Shown piece after piece: positions 1 through 8,122 of a stretch of 64,000 bases of DNA. The DNA lies in the NCBI GenBank assembly GCA_040216735.1, contig JAVJOO010000005.1:718287-782286 (forward strand), given 5' to 3'. Position 1 is the first letter of the stretch, and every line of letters starts with the position of its first letter. A program made the translations under genes and the position numbers. The stretch is from Alphaproteobacteria bacterium (GTDB lineage: Bacteria; Pseudomonadota; Alphaproteobacteria; SHVP01). The notes under the pieces were generated by a model. That model saw nothing but the letters and a program-made list of their open reading frames with translations. It had not been told where the DNA came from and did not search any database.

Positions 1-264
1 ACATGGATGGGTCATTCGGGGTTCGCCAAATTCGGACCCGCGCTAATCAAAGAAGCGGCGGCATTCGCCAAACCGGTTCTATTGATCTACGGCGACTCGC
101 ATATCTTCCGTCAAATGCGGCCGTTCCCGAAGGGGGCGCCGAATGTGATGGCCCTCGAAGCCCCCGGGGCAACGGACATGCATGCGGTTGAAGTGACGAT
201 CGATCCGGCGACGTCGGGCGTGTTCGCTGTTGCGCTGGTTAGAAACCCGGCTTTAGCGGAGTAG
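1..264 (+). CDS. C-terminal fragment of a metallophosphoesterase-like protein (5' partial)
   Basis: The frame is open from base 1 to a TAG at 262-264, so only the last 87 or so residues are present. The fragment contains a beta-strand followed by Gly-Asp-Ser-His (LLIYGDSH), then a proline- and glycine-rich stretch and a short C-terminal strand. This looks like the tail of calcineurin-like phosphoesterase or related hypothetical proteins, where a late GD/GDxH motif contributes metal ligands. The catalytic N-terminal motifs lie outside the window, so the family call is tentative. A strong hairpin follows the stop codon. The next gene converges on it from the other strand. Confidence 0.5.
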   Translation, partial: TWMGHSGFAKFGPALIKEAAAFAKPVLLIYGDSHIFRQMRPFPKGAPNVMALEAPGATDMHAVEVTIDPATSGVFAVALVRNPALAE

Positions 265-270
265 TTCGGA

Positions 271-299
271 GAGCCCTGCGCCAAACCGGCGCGGGGCTC
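271..299 (+). terminator. Hairpin after the first gene
   Basis: Arms 271-282 and 288-299 form a 12-bp stem with one U-G pair and a five-base loop, seven bases after the stop codon. No U tract follows. It could be a factor-assisted terminator or a 3' stabiliser. Confidence 0.5.
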
Positions 300-320
300 A
301 ACCGAATCATGCTTAAACAT

Positions 321-344
321 GGCCGCCATGGCATGACGGCGGCC
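321..344 (-). terminator. Hairpin between convergent genes
   Basis: GGCCGCC (321-327) and GGCGGCC (338-344) form a perfect 7-bp stem 16 bases beyond the stop of the minus-strand binding-protein gene. The transcript then reads into a short ATGTTTAAG stretch. It is a plausible weak terminator for that operon. Confidence 0.45.
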
Positions 345-360
345 CTACTTCTAGATCAGC

Positions 361-1878
361 CTAGCGCAGGCTGATCTGATCGTAGTTGAACGAATTGCCG
401 AGGTTGATCAGACCGTCGACCCGCTTGTTAACGCCAACGATGTCGATCTGCTCGATCAAGAAGAGATTCGCGGCCTTCTCGTGCTGAACCTTGAGTAATT
501 CTCCCAGCGCCTTCCGGCGTTCGTCCACGTCGAAGATGGTGTCCGAGCGTTCCAACAGAGCGACGACCGATTCGTCGCAATAGTAGGGATTGGGTTTCTT
601 GCACGACCCGAAGGTGAGGAACCGGGAGGCATCGTTCAACGGCGCGGAGTTTTGCCCTGCTCCGAACACGGCACCTTCCCAGCCGCCGGTGATGAACTTC
701 TTGATCCAGTCAGACGACGGTATCGGCCGTAACTCCATGGTGACCCCGACCTTCGCGAGGTCCTGCGCCACCTGTTGGTACATTTCGGAGTCCGCGGCGA
801 AGGATCCGACGACGACTTCGGCGATCACGCTTAACCCACCGCCGTGTCCGGCCTCGGCCAGCAATGCCCGAGCCTTGGCGGGATCGTGGGGATAGGGTTG
901 AAGCGCCGTGTTGTAGCCGAAGGTGTTGGGCGTCGCGCCCTGGCTTGCCGGTTTAACACGCCCGTCGAACAGGTTCGCCGCGATCGCCGACTTGTCGACG
1001 GCGTAGTTGAACGCTTGGCGCACCCTGACGTCAGTAAAGGGCGAGGTGTCCACAACATTGACGAAGGCCATTGTCGCCGCAACGGTCGAGGGCGAGACGT
1101 CGATGCGGTGCCCAGCCGATTCGACGGTTCCGATATTGTCAGTCGAAAGTCCTACGGCGATGTCGGCCTGATCGGAAATCAACGCTTGGACGCGCGCGGG
1201 ACGCTCGCCCAAAGGCAAGACCTCTAGCCCCGTGACCTTCGCTTTGCGCCAGGAGTCCGGACGGGCGTCGAAGACGACTTTTTCCGGAGTCCAAGTCTTG
1301 ACCTTAAAGGCACCGCTTCCGGCGGGCGCGTTCGCATATCCGTCGGGGCCCATGTCGGCCCATGCCTTGGGGGCAACGATCAGGACCGCCGAGATTCGGC
1401 TCGGCAAGATCGCATCGGGCTTCGCCGTTTTGATTTCGACGACCGACGCGTCGATCGCCTGCGCCGAAACGACGCCGGCCAGTTGCCTGCCCACCGAGGT
1501 GGACTTCCCGGTCTCACCCTTGAGCCACCCGATCGCCGCGGCAACCGCGGCGGCGTCCAGCGTCTCGCCGTTGTCGAAGCGGATGCCATCGCGAATGGTA
1601 AAGCGCCACGTCGTCGCATCGACGGATGTCCATGAGGCCGCGGCCTGCGGCTGGACGTTGCCCGACGGGTCGACCGCGGTCATCGCATCGAATAGCGCCG
1701 TCCAGGTATGCCAGCTCGGAAAGATACCCGCCGCATACGGATTTCCCTTAGTCGGCGGCAGCGCGGTGGCGGCGACCCGCAGCGTTTGCGCGCCGGCGTC
1801 CGTTGGAACGAGAGCTAATCCACTCCCAACCGATAGGGTAGTCATTGCGACAGCCGTCGCGAATGCACGTAGTTTCAT
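361..1878 (-). CDS. ABC transporter substrate-binding protein, family 5 (oligopeptide/nickel type), copy 1
   Basis: This 505-residue protein has an N-terminal signal peptide (basic MKLR, hydrophobic core, cleavage near AGA-QT at about 30). The mature part has the family 5 extracellular binding-protein layout, including a lobe with FDNGE and the late LxxAG motif before strand-rich segments. The ATG at 1878 follows a good ribosome site (GGGAGAAAG), and a longer reading frame upstream belongs to the neighbour. Near the C-terminus is PYYCDE, with a second Cys nearby, a feature shared with the paralogue at 4235. It would bind a small solute in the periplasm. It is last in the gntR, flavoprotein, binding-protein operon (26-base gap). 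No permease or ATPase lies nearby, so its membrane partner is unknown. Confidence 0.9.
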   Translation of the reverse strand: MKLRAFATAVAMTTLSVGSGLALVPTDAGAQTLRVAATALPPTKGNPYAAGIFPSWHTWTALFDAMTAVDPSGNVQPQAAASWTSVDATTWRFTIRDGIRFDNGETLDAAAVAAAIGWLKGETGKSTSVGRQLAGVVSAQAIDASVVEIKTAKPDAILPSRISAVLIVAPKAWADMGPDGYANAPAGSGAFKVKTWTPEKVVFDARPDSWRKAKVTGLEVLPLGERPARVQALISDQADIAVGLSTDNIGTVESAGHRIDVSPSTVAATMAFVNVVDTSPFTDVRVRQAFNYAVDKSAIAANLFDGRVKPASQGATPNTFGYNTALQPYPHDPAKARALLAEAGHGGGLSVIAEVVVGSFAADSEMYQQVAQDLAKVGVTMELRPIPSSDWIKKFITGGWEGAVFGAGQNSAPLNDASRFLTFGSCKKPNPYYCDESVVALLERSDTIFDVDERRKALGELLKVQHEKAANLFLIEQIDIVGVNKRVDGLINLGNSFNYDQISLR

Positions 1879-1904
1879 GTCTTTCTCCCTGCGAGGCGTT
1901 TGCC

Positions 1905-3332
1905 TCAGTTTGCGGTTGCCGTTTCGGTCTCCCAGTGCAGTATTTTTTGCCCCAGCATTCTTCCGTAGGTCAGGGCCGGCATCAGCCCCATCCCGCCGAC
2001 GAAAGCGTCGCCGGAATGCAGGCCCATTCCCAAAATCTCCCCTGCCGCCGAGAGATTCGCGATTGGCGCGCCGTCGGCGCGCAGGACTTGGAAACGTTCG
2101 TTTACCGCGATCCCCTGCACCGCGGTCGACGTCGCGCCGTGGTGGCGGATCGCATAGTAGGGCGGCGTGGCGACCGGGCGGGGCAAGTGGCGCCGGCCGA
2201 GGGGATCGCTGCCGCTGGAGACGGCGCGGTTGTATTCCTCGACGCTCCTGCGCAAACCGTCCGGATCGATCCCGGCCTGTGCAGCCAGGGCATCGAGCGT
2301 CTCGGCCCGGCAATAGGCCGGATGGTTGCCGAGCCAGCGTTCGACCTGGTCGGGTGGCATTGCATCGAAGAGCGGCGGGGCCTGCTCCTTGATGGCTTGG
2401 TCGTAGATCGTCCAGAAGGTTAGATCGGGAACGCTTAGAAGCGCGCGCTCGCGGGCAAGCGGTTCGCTCGCGTCCTCGGCAACGAACCGGCGCCCCTGTC
2501 GGTCGACATAAATTTCCCACGGCGGCCGCCGCCCGCTGAGGTCGGTAAACCGGGCCGACCGCGCGGGATTGGCGGGGTCGGTCACACCGGCAAGCCGAGG
2601 CACAAAGTGCTCTTGATGCTGAAGCAAGCCACCAGCGCCGACCGCAAAGCGAATCCCAGCGCCCCGGCACCAGGGCCAGCCCCAAGTAAAGAGCGGGTAA
2701 CCGGTGATTTCCTCAAAGAGATCGAAGGCGCCGCTTAGGCCGCCGGTGGTCAGCAACACGTTGTCGCCTACATACTCCTGTCGGTGGCCGCTGGCGTCCT
2801 CGGCTCGCACGCCGCGCACCCCGCCCCTGTCATCGAACATCAGATCGGTGACCTCAGTCGAGGTCTTCACCGTGACACCCCCTGCCGTGACGGCGTCTTC
2901 GAAAGCGGGACGAACGGCGTTCAAAATTGCGACACCGGCCTCAGCTGCCCAGTAAGTCCGCGGCACCGAGTAGGGCGTTTGGCCGAACAGAACCGGATGT
3001 TCCGGCAGCGGCGTCCATCCGAGATCGAGGAGCCAATGGAGCGTGTCGGCGGCGTTGTCCGCGATCAACCGCGCGAAGCGTGGGTCGGTCTGACCGTTTG
3101 AAATGCGCACGATGTCGTCGTAGTGCAGGTCTGGACTGTCTTGAATGCCCTTCGCATCTTGTAGCCGGGTCCCGGCCGCGCTGATTTGGCCCGCCGCATA
3201 ATGAAGCGTGCCGCCGATCTCGGGGGCGTGTTCGATCGCCAGGACTTTGGCACCCCGCTGTGCGGCGAAGATCGCCGCCGGCATCCCCGCCGTGCCGACG
3301 CCACATACGATGATGTCCCACCTCGCGGTCAT
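1905..3332 (-). CDS. FAD_binding_2 flavoprotein (fumarate reductase / ketosteroid dehydrogenase type), copy 1
   Basis: This 475-residue protein starts with a Rossmann dinucleotide site (GVGTAG at 11-16, an acidic residue ending the second strand) and has the C-terminal FAD-contact region with GDAFVGGMG near residue 450. The layout fits the FAD_binding_2 family of soluble fumarate reductases, 3-ketosteroid dehydrogenases and related oxidoreductases. No CxxCH haem motif, flavin-transfer motif or signal peptide is seen, so it is cytoplasmic. The ATG lies four bases after the gntR stop, indicating co-transcription. It is a clear paralogue of the flavoprotein at 6534: both share a long run of identical blocks such as EIYV.(R/N)..G.RFVAED. 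The substrate is probably what the adjacent binding proteins capture, but it is unknown. Confidence 0.88.
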   Translation of the reverse strand: MTARWDIIVCGVGTAGMPAAIFAAQRGAKVLAIEHAPEIGGTLHYAAGQISAAGTRLQDAKGIQDSPDLHYDDIVRISNGQTDPRFARLIADNAADTLHWLLDLGWTPLPEHPVLFGQTPYSVPRTYWAAEAGVAILNAVRPAFEDAVTAGGVTVKTSTEVTDLMFDDRGGVRGVRAEDASGHRQEYVGDNVLLTTGGLSGAFDLFEEITGYPLFTWGWPWCRGAGIRFAVGAGGLLQHQEHFVPRLAGVTDPANPARSARFTDLSGRRPPWEIYVDRQGRRFVAEDASEPLARERALLSVPDLTFWTIYDQAIKEQAPPLFDAMPPDQVERWLGNHPAYCRAETLDALAAQAGIDPDGLRRSVEEYNRAVSSGSDPLGRRHLPRPVATPPYYAIRHHGATSTAVQGIAVNERFQVLRADGAPIANLSAAGEILGMGLHSGDAFVGGMGLMPALTYGRMLGQKILHWETETATAN

Positions 3333-3336
3333 CGAC

Positions 3337-4107
3337 TCAGCGCTTACGCAACGTCATACGATAGGAAAAGCGATCCCACGGGTAGATCGCCTCGAAATAT
3401 TCGATTGCCCGATCCTTGTCGTCGAAGATCGTGCCGAGCCGTTTCAAAGCCGGCGCGCCTTCGGGGGCTTCAAGCGCGGCGGCAACGCCGGCAGGGAGCG
3501 GGCAAGCGCCAATGGTTTGCTCCACGCGGTCGATGCGGACGCGGCCGTCGCGCAAGATCAAGACAAACCGCGGTGTGGTTTCAAGGTCCTTGCGATCGAA
3601 CATGCGGCCGATGTCTTCGGGCACAAAGGTCGTCACCTGGGCGATGAGGCTGCCCTGGCGGCGACCGATGGCGACGGTCTTTTGTACCTGCGCGCCCGCG
3701 TCGATCCCCAATGTCTGCGCGACTTCCTTGGTCGCAGGAATGAACCGACAGTCTTGGAGGTCTATTTCGAGATTGAGGGCTTCCAAAAGCGCCCGTTCGG
3801 ACAACCCATCCAAAGTGTCGCCGAAATCGACGATTTGCGGCGCCGCAACCACTCGCGTGCGCTTGCCCCGGCCGCGGTCGATCAAGCCGTCGGTCGCCAG
3901 ACTGTCGAACGCCCGCTTGCAGGTGAAGGTCGACACCTTGAGCGACGCGGCTAACTCCTTTTCGCTGGGCAAATCGTCGCCCAGGCCAAACGTGCCGTCG
4001 ACAATGCGGGCCAGCAACGCGCCGTGAATTTGCTGATAGAGCGGCCGCGGATCGGCGCGGTTCAACGTCAGGGGAGACAACTGAGCGGAATTCTTGGAAC
4101 CAACCAT
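3337..4107 (-). CDS. GntR-family transcriptional regulator with UTRA domain
   Basis: This protein has 256 residues. The N-terminal winged helix is at about 20-90 (PLYQQIHGALLARI, then LPSEKELAASLKVS and the recognition helix TFTCKRAFDSLATDGLI), followed by a UTRA effector-binding domain at about 105-245. This is the HutC subgroup, whose members usually repress neighbouring catabolic or uptake genes until a ligand binds. It is the first gene of a minus-strand operon with the flavoprotein and binding protein, and it diverges from a second operon of similar content. The palindrome at 4177-4198 in the shared intergenic region is its likely operator, so it probably controls both arms. Confidence 0.9.
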   Translation of the reverse strand: MVGSKNSAQLSPLTLNRADPRPLYQQIHGALLARIVDGTFGLGDDLPSEKELAASLKVSTFTCKRAFDSLATDGLIDRGRGKRTRVVAAPQIVDFGDTLDGLSERALLEALNLEIDLQDCRFIPATKEVAQTLGIDAGAQVQKTVAIGRRQGSLIAQVTTFVPEDIGRMFDRKDLETTPRFVLILRDGRVRIDRVEQTIGACPLPAGVAAALEAPEGAPALKRLGTIFDDKDRAIEYFEAIYPWDRFSYRMTLRKR

Positions 4108-4176
4108 CGATAACTTTGCCTAGGGGAATTTACCGATCTCAGCGACCGATCGCGCAGCAGCGCCCGTTTGCAAACA

Positions 4177-4198
4177 TAGCATATTTGGAAATATGCTA
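4177..4198. promoter_or_regulatory. 22-bp palindromic operator, probable GntR site
   Basis: The arms TAGCATATTT and AAATATGCTA are perfect inverted repeats around GG. The site is 70 bp upstream of gntR and 37 bp upstream of the divergent binding-protein start, in an AT-rich island. It is well placed to control both operons. Confidence 0.75.
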
Positions 4199-4202
4199 CA
4201 TT

Positions 4203-4221
4203 TGAAACATACAATATTTCA
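4203..4221. promoter_or_regulatory. Second, imperfect palindrome next to the operator
   Basis: The 19-base sequence TGAAACATACAATATTTCA pairs at seven of nine positions around its centre. It shares the AATATTT core with the main palindrome, is 5 bp from it and abuts the ribosome site of the plus-strand gene. It may be a second, weaker operator. Confidence 0.4.
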
Positions 4222-4234
4222 GGGAGGACGACAG

Positions 4235-5782
4235 ATGCGGCGAGCACAGGTCACCGGGCTTCTTTTTGCGGCACTGGGAGTTGGGGCGGTTTTCGGATCG
4301 GCCAACGTAGCCGTTGCCCAAATGCAGGATGAAACGCTGCGGGTCGTTACGCGCGGCCTGAACGAGAGCCGCGGTCGGCCCGACCAAGGCGTTCAGTCGC
4401 CGGCGAGTTTTTGGAACTGGCCGATCTACGACTCATTGACGATGGTGGATCTGGAGGGCGAAGCGCAACCGCTCCTGGCCACGTCGTGGCGCAACATCGA
4501 CACCGAGACGTGGCATTTTTCGTTGCGTCCCAACGTCACTTTCCAAAACCAAGAACCGTTCAACGCCGATTCCGTGATCAGTAACATCGAGTACACGATC
4601 AACGGCGAGGGTAAAGGGACGACCTCGGGCCGGAACATGACGACCCAGGCGCGCATTGCGTCGATTCGCAAGATCGACGACTTGACCGTCGAGATCAAAA
4701 CCAAAGGACCCAACCCGATCTTGCCCAAGGCCATTTCCGGCAACTTTATCCCGGCCCCCAAGGCCTATGCCGACCAGGGGAACGCCGGATTTGCTAACAA
4801 TCCGATCGGAACGGGTTCCTACCGACTGGTCAACTGGAATGCCGAGGGATCGACGCTCGAAGCGTTCGCAGAATCGTGGCGCCCGGCAAAAATCAAACAT
4901 CTCGCATTGGCGTCCGTCCCCGAACGCACAACGCGGGTCCAGGCGATCATTTCCGACCAAGCCGATATCGCTATCGGTCTGTCGATCGACAATATCGATT
5001 CGATCGAAGGCGCCGGGCACACGATCGGCGCATTTCCTCGTCCGTCCGTCATGGCATGGCAGTTCATGTCGACGTTACCGGACTCGCCGTTCCGCGATCC
5101 TCGGGTTCGGATGGCGGCGAACATCGCGATCGATCGCGACGTTCTGAACACTGAATTGCTGCGCGGTTTGAGCCGGCCGGCGAGCCAATGCGCAGCCCAC
5201 TTCGCGTTTGGCTATAACCCCAACATCCAGCCCTATCCGTTCGATCCCGATCGGGCTAAAAAACTACTCGCCGAGGCCGGGTATCCAAACGGATTCGAAG
5301 TCACCGCCGAAGTCGTGCCGGGTGCGCAAACCGGCGACAACGAGATCTATCAAGCCGTGGCCCAGCAACTCAGCTCGGTCGGCATCCGGGTCAAACTGGA
5401 GGGCATCTCGTTCGGTGTGTTCCTGAAGAAGTGGTTCCCGGGCGCCGACGCGACGCGGCTCGGATTCGAGGGCATGTTCCAAAACTACTGCAACGACAAC
5501 AACGTCGACGGTCTGGACGCTTTTTCGAATTCGTCGTGCCGCAAGAACCCGCCCTATTACTGCGACCAAGACGAAATGAAACTGATCGAGGCCGCGGCCG
5601 GTGAATTCGACGAGGCCAAGCGCCGCAAAGCGATCCAAGATCTCCTTGCACTGAACCACGAGAACGCCGGCGGCCTCTATATGGTCGAGGTCATCGACGT
5701 CACCGGCGTCCACAAACGCGTCAAGGGATTCAAGAATGTGATCCAGCGTTTGAACTATCACGAAGTTACCATCGAGCAATAG
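4235..5782 (+). CDS. ABC transporter substrate-binding protein, family 5, copy 2
   Basis: This 515-residue protein has a signal peptide (MRRAQ, a hydrophobic core, cleavage near AVAQ-MQD). The start at 4235 was chosen because AGGGAGG precedes it; an in-frame ATG at 4193 lies inside the operator. It aligns along its whole length with the minus-strand protein at 361. Shared features include the FRDPRVR/FTDVRVR block, YPFDPD.A..LLAEAGY and the C-terminal PYYCD plus GVHKRVKGF, so the two arose by duplication. Neither has an ABC permease or ATPase beside it. It is first of three genes (binding protein, RraA-like protein, flavoprotein), and an intrinsic terminator after it may raise its level above its neighbours. 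Confidence 0.92.
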   Translation: MRRAQVTGLLFAALGVGAVFGSANVAVAQMQDETLRVVTRGLNESRGRPDQGVQSPASFWNWPIYDSLTMVDLEGEAQPLLATSWRNIDTETWHFSLRPNVTFQNQEPFNADSVISNIEYTINGEGKGTTSGRNMTTQARIASIRKIDDLTVEIKTKGPNPILPKAISGNFIPAPKAYADQGNAGFANNPIGTGSYRLVNWNAEGSTLEAFAESWRPAKIKHLALASVPERTTRVQAIISDQADIAIGLSIDNIDSIEGAGHTIGAFPRPSVMAWQFMSTLPDSPFRDPRVRMAANIAIDRDVLNTELLRGLSRPASQCAAHFAFGYNPNIQPYPFDPDRAKKLLAEAGYPNGFEVTAEVVPGAQTGDNEIYQAVAQQLSSVGIRVKLEGISFGVFLKKWFPGADATRLGFEGMFQNYCNDNNVDGLDAFSNSSCRKNPPYYCDQDEMKLIEAAAGEFDEAKRRKAIQDLLALNHENAGGLYMVEVIDVTGVHKRVKGFKNVIQRLNYHEVTIEQ

Positions 5783-5801
5783 CGCGCTCTTTGGATGCGG
5801 C

Positions 5802-5841
5802 GGCCGCGGGCGTCCAAGGCGCTCGCGGCCTTTCTTTATTT
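5802..5841 (+). terminator. Intrinsic terminator between binding protein and RraA-like gene
   Basis: An 11-bp stem (5802-5812 with 5820-5830, one G-U pair) with a seven-base loop is followed at once by TTTCTTTATTT. It stands inside an apparent operon, 16 bases before the next start. It probably acts as a partial terminator that favours the binding-protein message. Confidence 0.8.
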
Positions 5842-5856
5842 CCGAGGTGAGACACC

Positions 5857-6525
5857 ATGCATACGATCAATCGCGACTTCCCCCGTCCCGCCCCCGCCTT
5901 AATCGAGAAGGCACTAGACACCTTTGCCTGCATCGCCGGCCAAGCGGCTGGCCGCCACTGCGTGATGGATTCAGGCATCCGACCGCTGCGGCGCGACTGG
6001 AAGATCGTCGGCCCCGCACTCACGGTAGCCTCGGCCGATCCGGTCGATACGTTGGTGAGCCGTGTCGCCACGCAGTACGCCAAACCCGGTGACGTAATCG
6101 TCGTCGATTCCGCCGGCCGCATGGACGCCGCCACCTGGGGCGCGACGATGGCCTGGGCGGCCAAAGAATCCGGTGTTGCGGGGGTTATCGTCGACGGCGC
6201 TGTGTTGACCACCGAACTTCTGATCGACCGCGAAGGTCTGCCGATCTTTGCGCGCGGCTCCACGACGGGGCATGTCGGCGGCGACGGCCCAGGATCGATG
6301 AACGTCCCTATCGTGTGCGGCGGCATCATTGTCCGGCCCGGCGACATCGTCCTTGCCGACGAAGATGGTGTGGTGGTTCTGCCGGCAGAGCACGCGGACG
6401 CTCTCCTCGACAAAGCCGGACAAGGCCGCAGCAAACCGTTCCCGCCCGCGGGCCGCAAAGTTCCCTATGGCGAACGGGGCTTTGAAGAGAAGCTGCGGAG
6501 CTTTGACGGGATCGATTGGCGGTAG
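5857..6525 (+). CDS. RraA-fold protein (HMG/CHA aldolase-like) lacking the Arg-Asp motif
   Basis: This 222-residue protein has the RraA / dimethylmenaquinone methyltransferase-like fold: GDVIVVDSAGRMDAATWG at about 80-97, GVIVDGA at 112-118, GLPIFARG and a C-terminal ADEDGVVVLP. Class II pyruvate aldolases of this fold have Arg-Asp right after the DGAV segment, to hold pyruvate and the divalent metal. Here the sequence reads DGAVLTTEL, so both residues are replaced. It may use another chemistry or be a binding protein. A good ribosome site (CGAGGTGA) precedes ATG 5857. Its stop region overlaps possible upstream starts of the next flavoprotein, which implies coupling. Confidence 0.85.
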   Translation: MHTINRDFPRPAPALIEKALDTFACIAGQAAGRHCVMDSGIRPLRRDWKIVGPALTVASADPVDTLVSRVATQYAKPGDVIVVDSAGRMDAATWGATMAWAAKESGVAGVIVDGAVLTTELLIDREGLPIFARGSTTGHVGGDGPGSMNVPIVCGGIIVRPGDIVLADEDGVVVLPAEHADALLDKAGQGRSKPFPPAGRKVPYGERGFEEKLRSFDGIDWR

Positions 6526-6533
6526 TTCCGGCC

Positions 6534-7943
6534 GTGACACCCGATGTGATCGTCTGCGGCGCAGGGTCGTCGGGCATGATGACCGCCATTTTCGCCGCCC
6601 GCGCCGGCTCCCGCGTTCACCTGATCGAACATGCGCCTGAGGTTGGCGGCTCGCTCCATGTCGCCGGGGGCCACATGAGTGCGGCCGGCACGCGCCTTCA
6701 GTCGGCCAAGGGAATCGGGGACTCGCCGGATCGGCACTACGAGGACGTCTTGCGCATTAGCAAGGGCAAGGCCGATCCGAACAAGGCCCGGATCGCCGTC
6801 GACAACGCCGCGGCGACGCTCCATTGGCTGCTCGACCACGGCCTCGACGTGCTCCCCGAACACCCCGTTCTGGTACACGGTCACGAACCCTACACAGTGC
6901 CGCGGACCTATTGGGGCTCCGAGAAAGCGGTCTCCGTTCTGAACGTCGTGCGGCGCGAATTGCAAATGGAAATCGACGGCGGGCGGGTCGAGCTGAGCCT
7001 CGAAACCGAACTGATCGGTCTCGCCCAGGGTAACGAAGAATCCGTGGTTGGCGTGGTCGTCCGCGACAAAGCGGGCGCCGAGCGCACGCTGACCGCGCCC
7101 GCGATCGTTCTGGCGTGCGGCGGCTATGCCGCCAATGAAACGCTTTTCCCCGAACTGACCGGCGGATATCCGCTCTTCAGCCAAGCCTATCCCTATTCGC
7201 GCGGGACCGGCATCGTTTTGGTACGCGAACTGGGCGGCATCGTCAGCGGCGGCGAACATTTCCTACCCACCTTTGGCCGCGTCGCCGACCCGCAGGACCC
7301 GAGCCGTATCGTCAATATCACCCACACCGTGCCGCAACATCGCCAGCCCTGGGAAATTTACGTCAATATGAACGGCGACCGCTTCGTTGCCGAGGACGAA
7401 CCCAGCGCCGACACCCGCGAACGCGTCCTCGTACGTCAACCCGGGCTCACATTCTGGGCGATCTTTGATCAAGCGATCCGGGACGCTGCGCCGCCATTCT
7501 TCCATGACATCGCCGAGGACGCTGTCGGGCGGCTGTGGAATGCCCACCCTTCCTACGTTCGAGACACCACGCTCGCCAATCTGGCCGCGCGAATGGATGT
7601 CAACGCGAAGAGGTTTCTGGCAGCGGTCGATGGGTACAACAAAGCGCAGCAGTCCGGCCAAGATCCCCTCGGCCGCCGGCATATGCCGCGCCCCATTGCG
7701 CGCGCGCCCTTCTACGCCGTGAAGCACCATGGCATATCCGTAGTGAGTTTCGCCGGCGTCTCAGTGGACGACCGGTTTCGCGTCAGGTTGCAGGACGGAC
7801 GACACCTCCCGAACCTCTACGCCGTGGGCGAAATGCTCGGTTTTGCGACCCTGAACGGCAACGCTTATGTGAGCGGCATGGGTGTCACCCCCGCCCTCAC
7901 CTTCGGCCGCCTGCTCGGCGAGGCACTGGGCGGGGCGGCCTAG
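6534..7943 (+). CDS. FAD_binding_2 flavoprotein, copy 2
   Basis: This protein has 469 residues from GTG 6534, or 475 from TTG 6516. I chose the GTG because the resulting MTPDVIVCG matches the paralogue's MTARWDIIVCG. The nucleotide site is GAGSSG near residue 10 and the C-terminal FAD region includes NGNAYVSGMG. The closest relative in the window is the product of 1905-3332, so this is a second oxidoreductase copy matched to a second binding protein. It has no signal peptide. The operon position after the RraA-fold gene suggests that these enzymes process the solute taken up by the binding protein. The reaction is unknown: desaturation of a ring or an alpha,beta-bond is typical of the family. 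Confidence 0.87.
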   Translation: MTPDVIVCGAGSSGMMTAIFAARAGSRVHLIEHAPEVGGSLHVAGGHMSAAGTRLQSAKGIGDSPDRHYEDVLRISKGKADPNKARIAVDNAAATLHWLLDHGLDVLPEHPVLVHGHEPYTVPRTYWGSEKAVSVLNVVRRELQMEIDGGRVELSLETELIGLAQGNEESVVGVVVRDKAGAERTLTAPAIVLACGGYAANETLFPELTGGYPLFSQAYPYSRGTGIVLVRELGGIVSGGEHFLPTFGRVADPQDPSRIVNITHTVPQHRQPWEIYVNMNGDRFVAEDEPSADTRERVLVRQPGLTFWAIFDQAIRDAAPPFFHDIAEDAVGRLWNAHPSYVRDTTLANLAARMDVNAKRFLAAVDGYNKAQQSGQDPLGRRHMPRPIARAPFYAVKHHGISVVSFAGVSVDDRFRVRLQDGRHLPNLYAVGEMLGFATLNGNAYVSGMGVTPALTFGRLLGEALGGAA

Positions 7944-7957
7944 CAACCGTTCTAGGC
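7938..7957 (+). terminator. Weak hairpin at the end of the flavoprotein operon
   Basis: GCCTAG and CTAGGC form a 6-bp stem spanning the stop codon, with an eight-base loop. There is no U tract, so termination here is uncertain. The remaining bases to 8122 hold nothing else I recognise. Confidence 0.3.
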
Positions 7958-8122
7958 GCGCGCGGCCCATGCCACAGGTTTGCCGACTAGACCCGATCGC
8001 CATACGCGCGGCCTGCCAGCTCGGTGCCGAAGGCATCCACCTTAGAAACCGGGCGATGCGCGTCGAGGAATCGGTTCAACTTCACATTTGATTAACCCTC
8101 GTGATCCCAAAATAGAGAGCAA

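Noticed and set aside
1232..2392. 386-residue plus-strand open frame
   Set aside because: It lies antisense to the binding-protein and flavoprotein genes and has low-complexity Arg/Ser/Pro content, typical of shadow frames in GC-rich DNA.
361..2685. 774-residue minus-strand frame as one protein
   Set aside because: The binding protein with signal peptide and ribosome site begins at 1878. The upstream part is an out-of-frame reading of the flavoprotein gene.
8094..8115. TTGATTAACC as an FNR box for the radical SAM gene
   Set aside because: The second half-site does not match ATCAA; only the left half fits.
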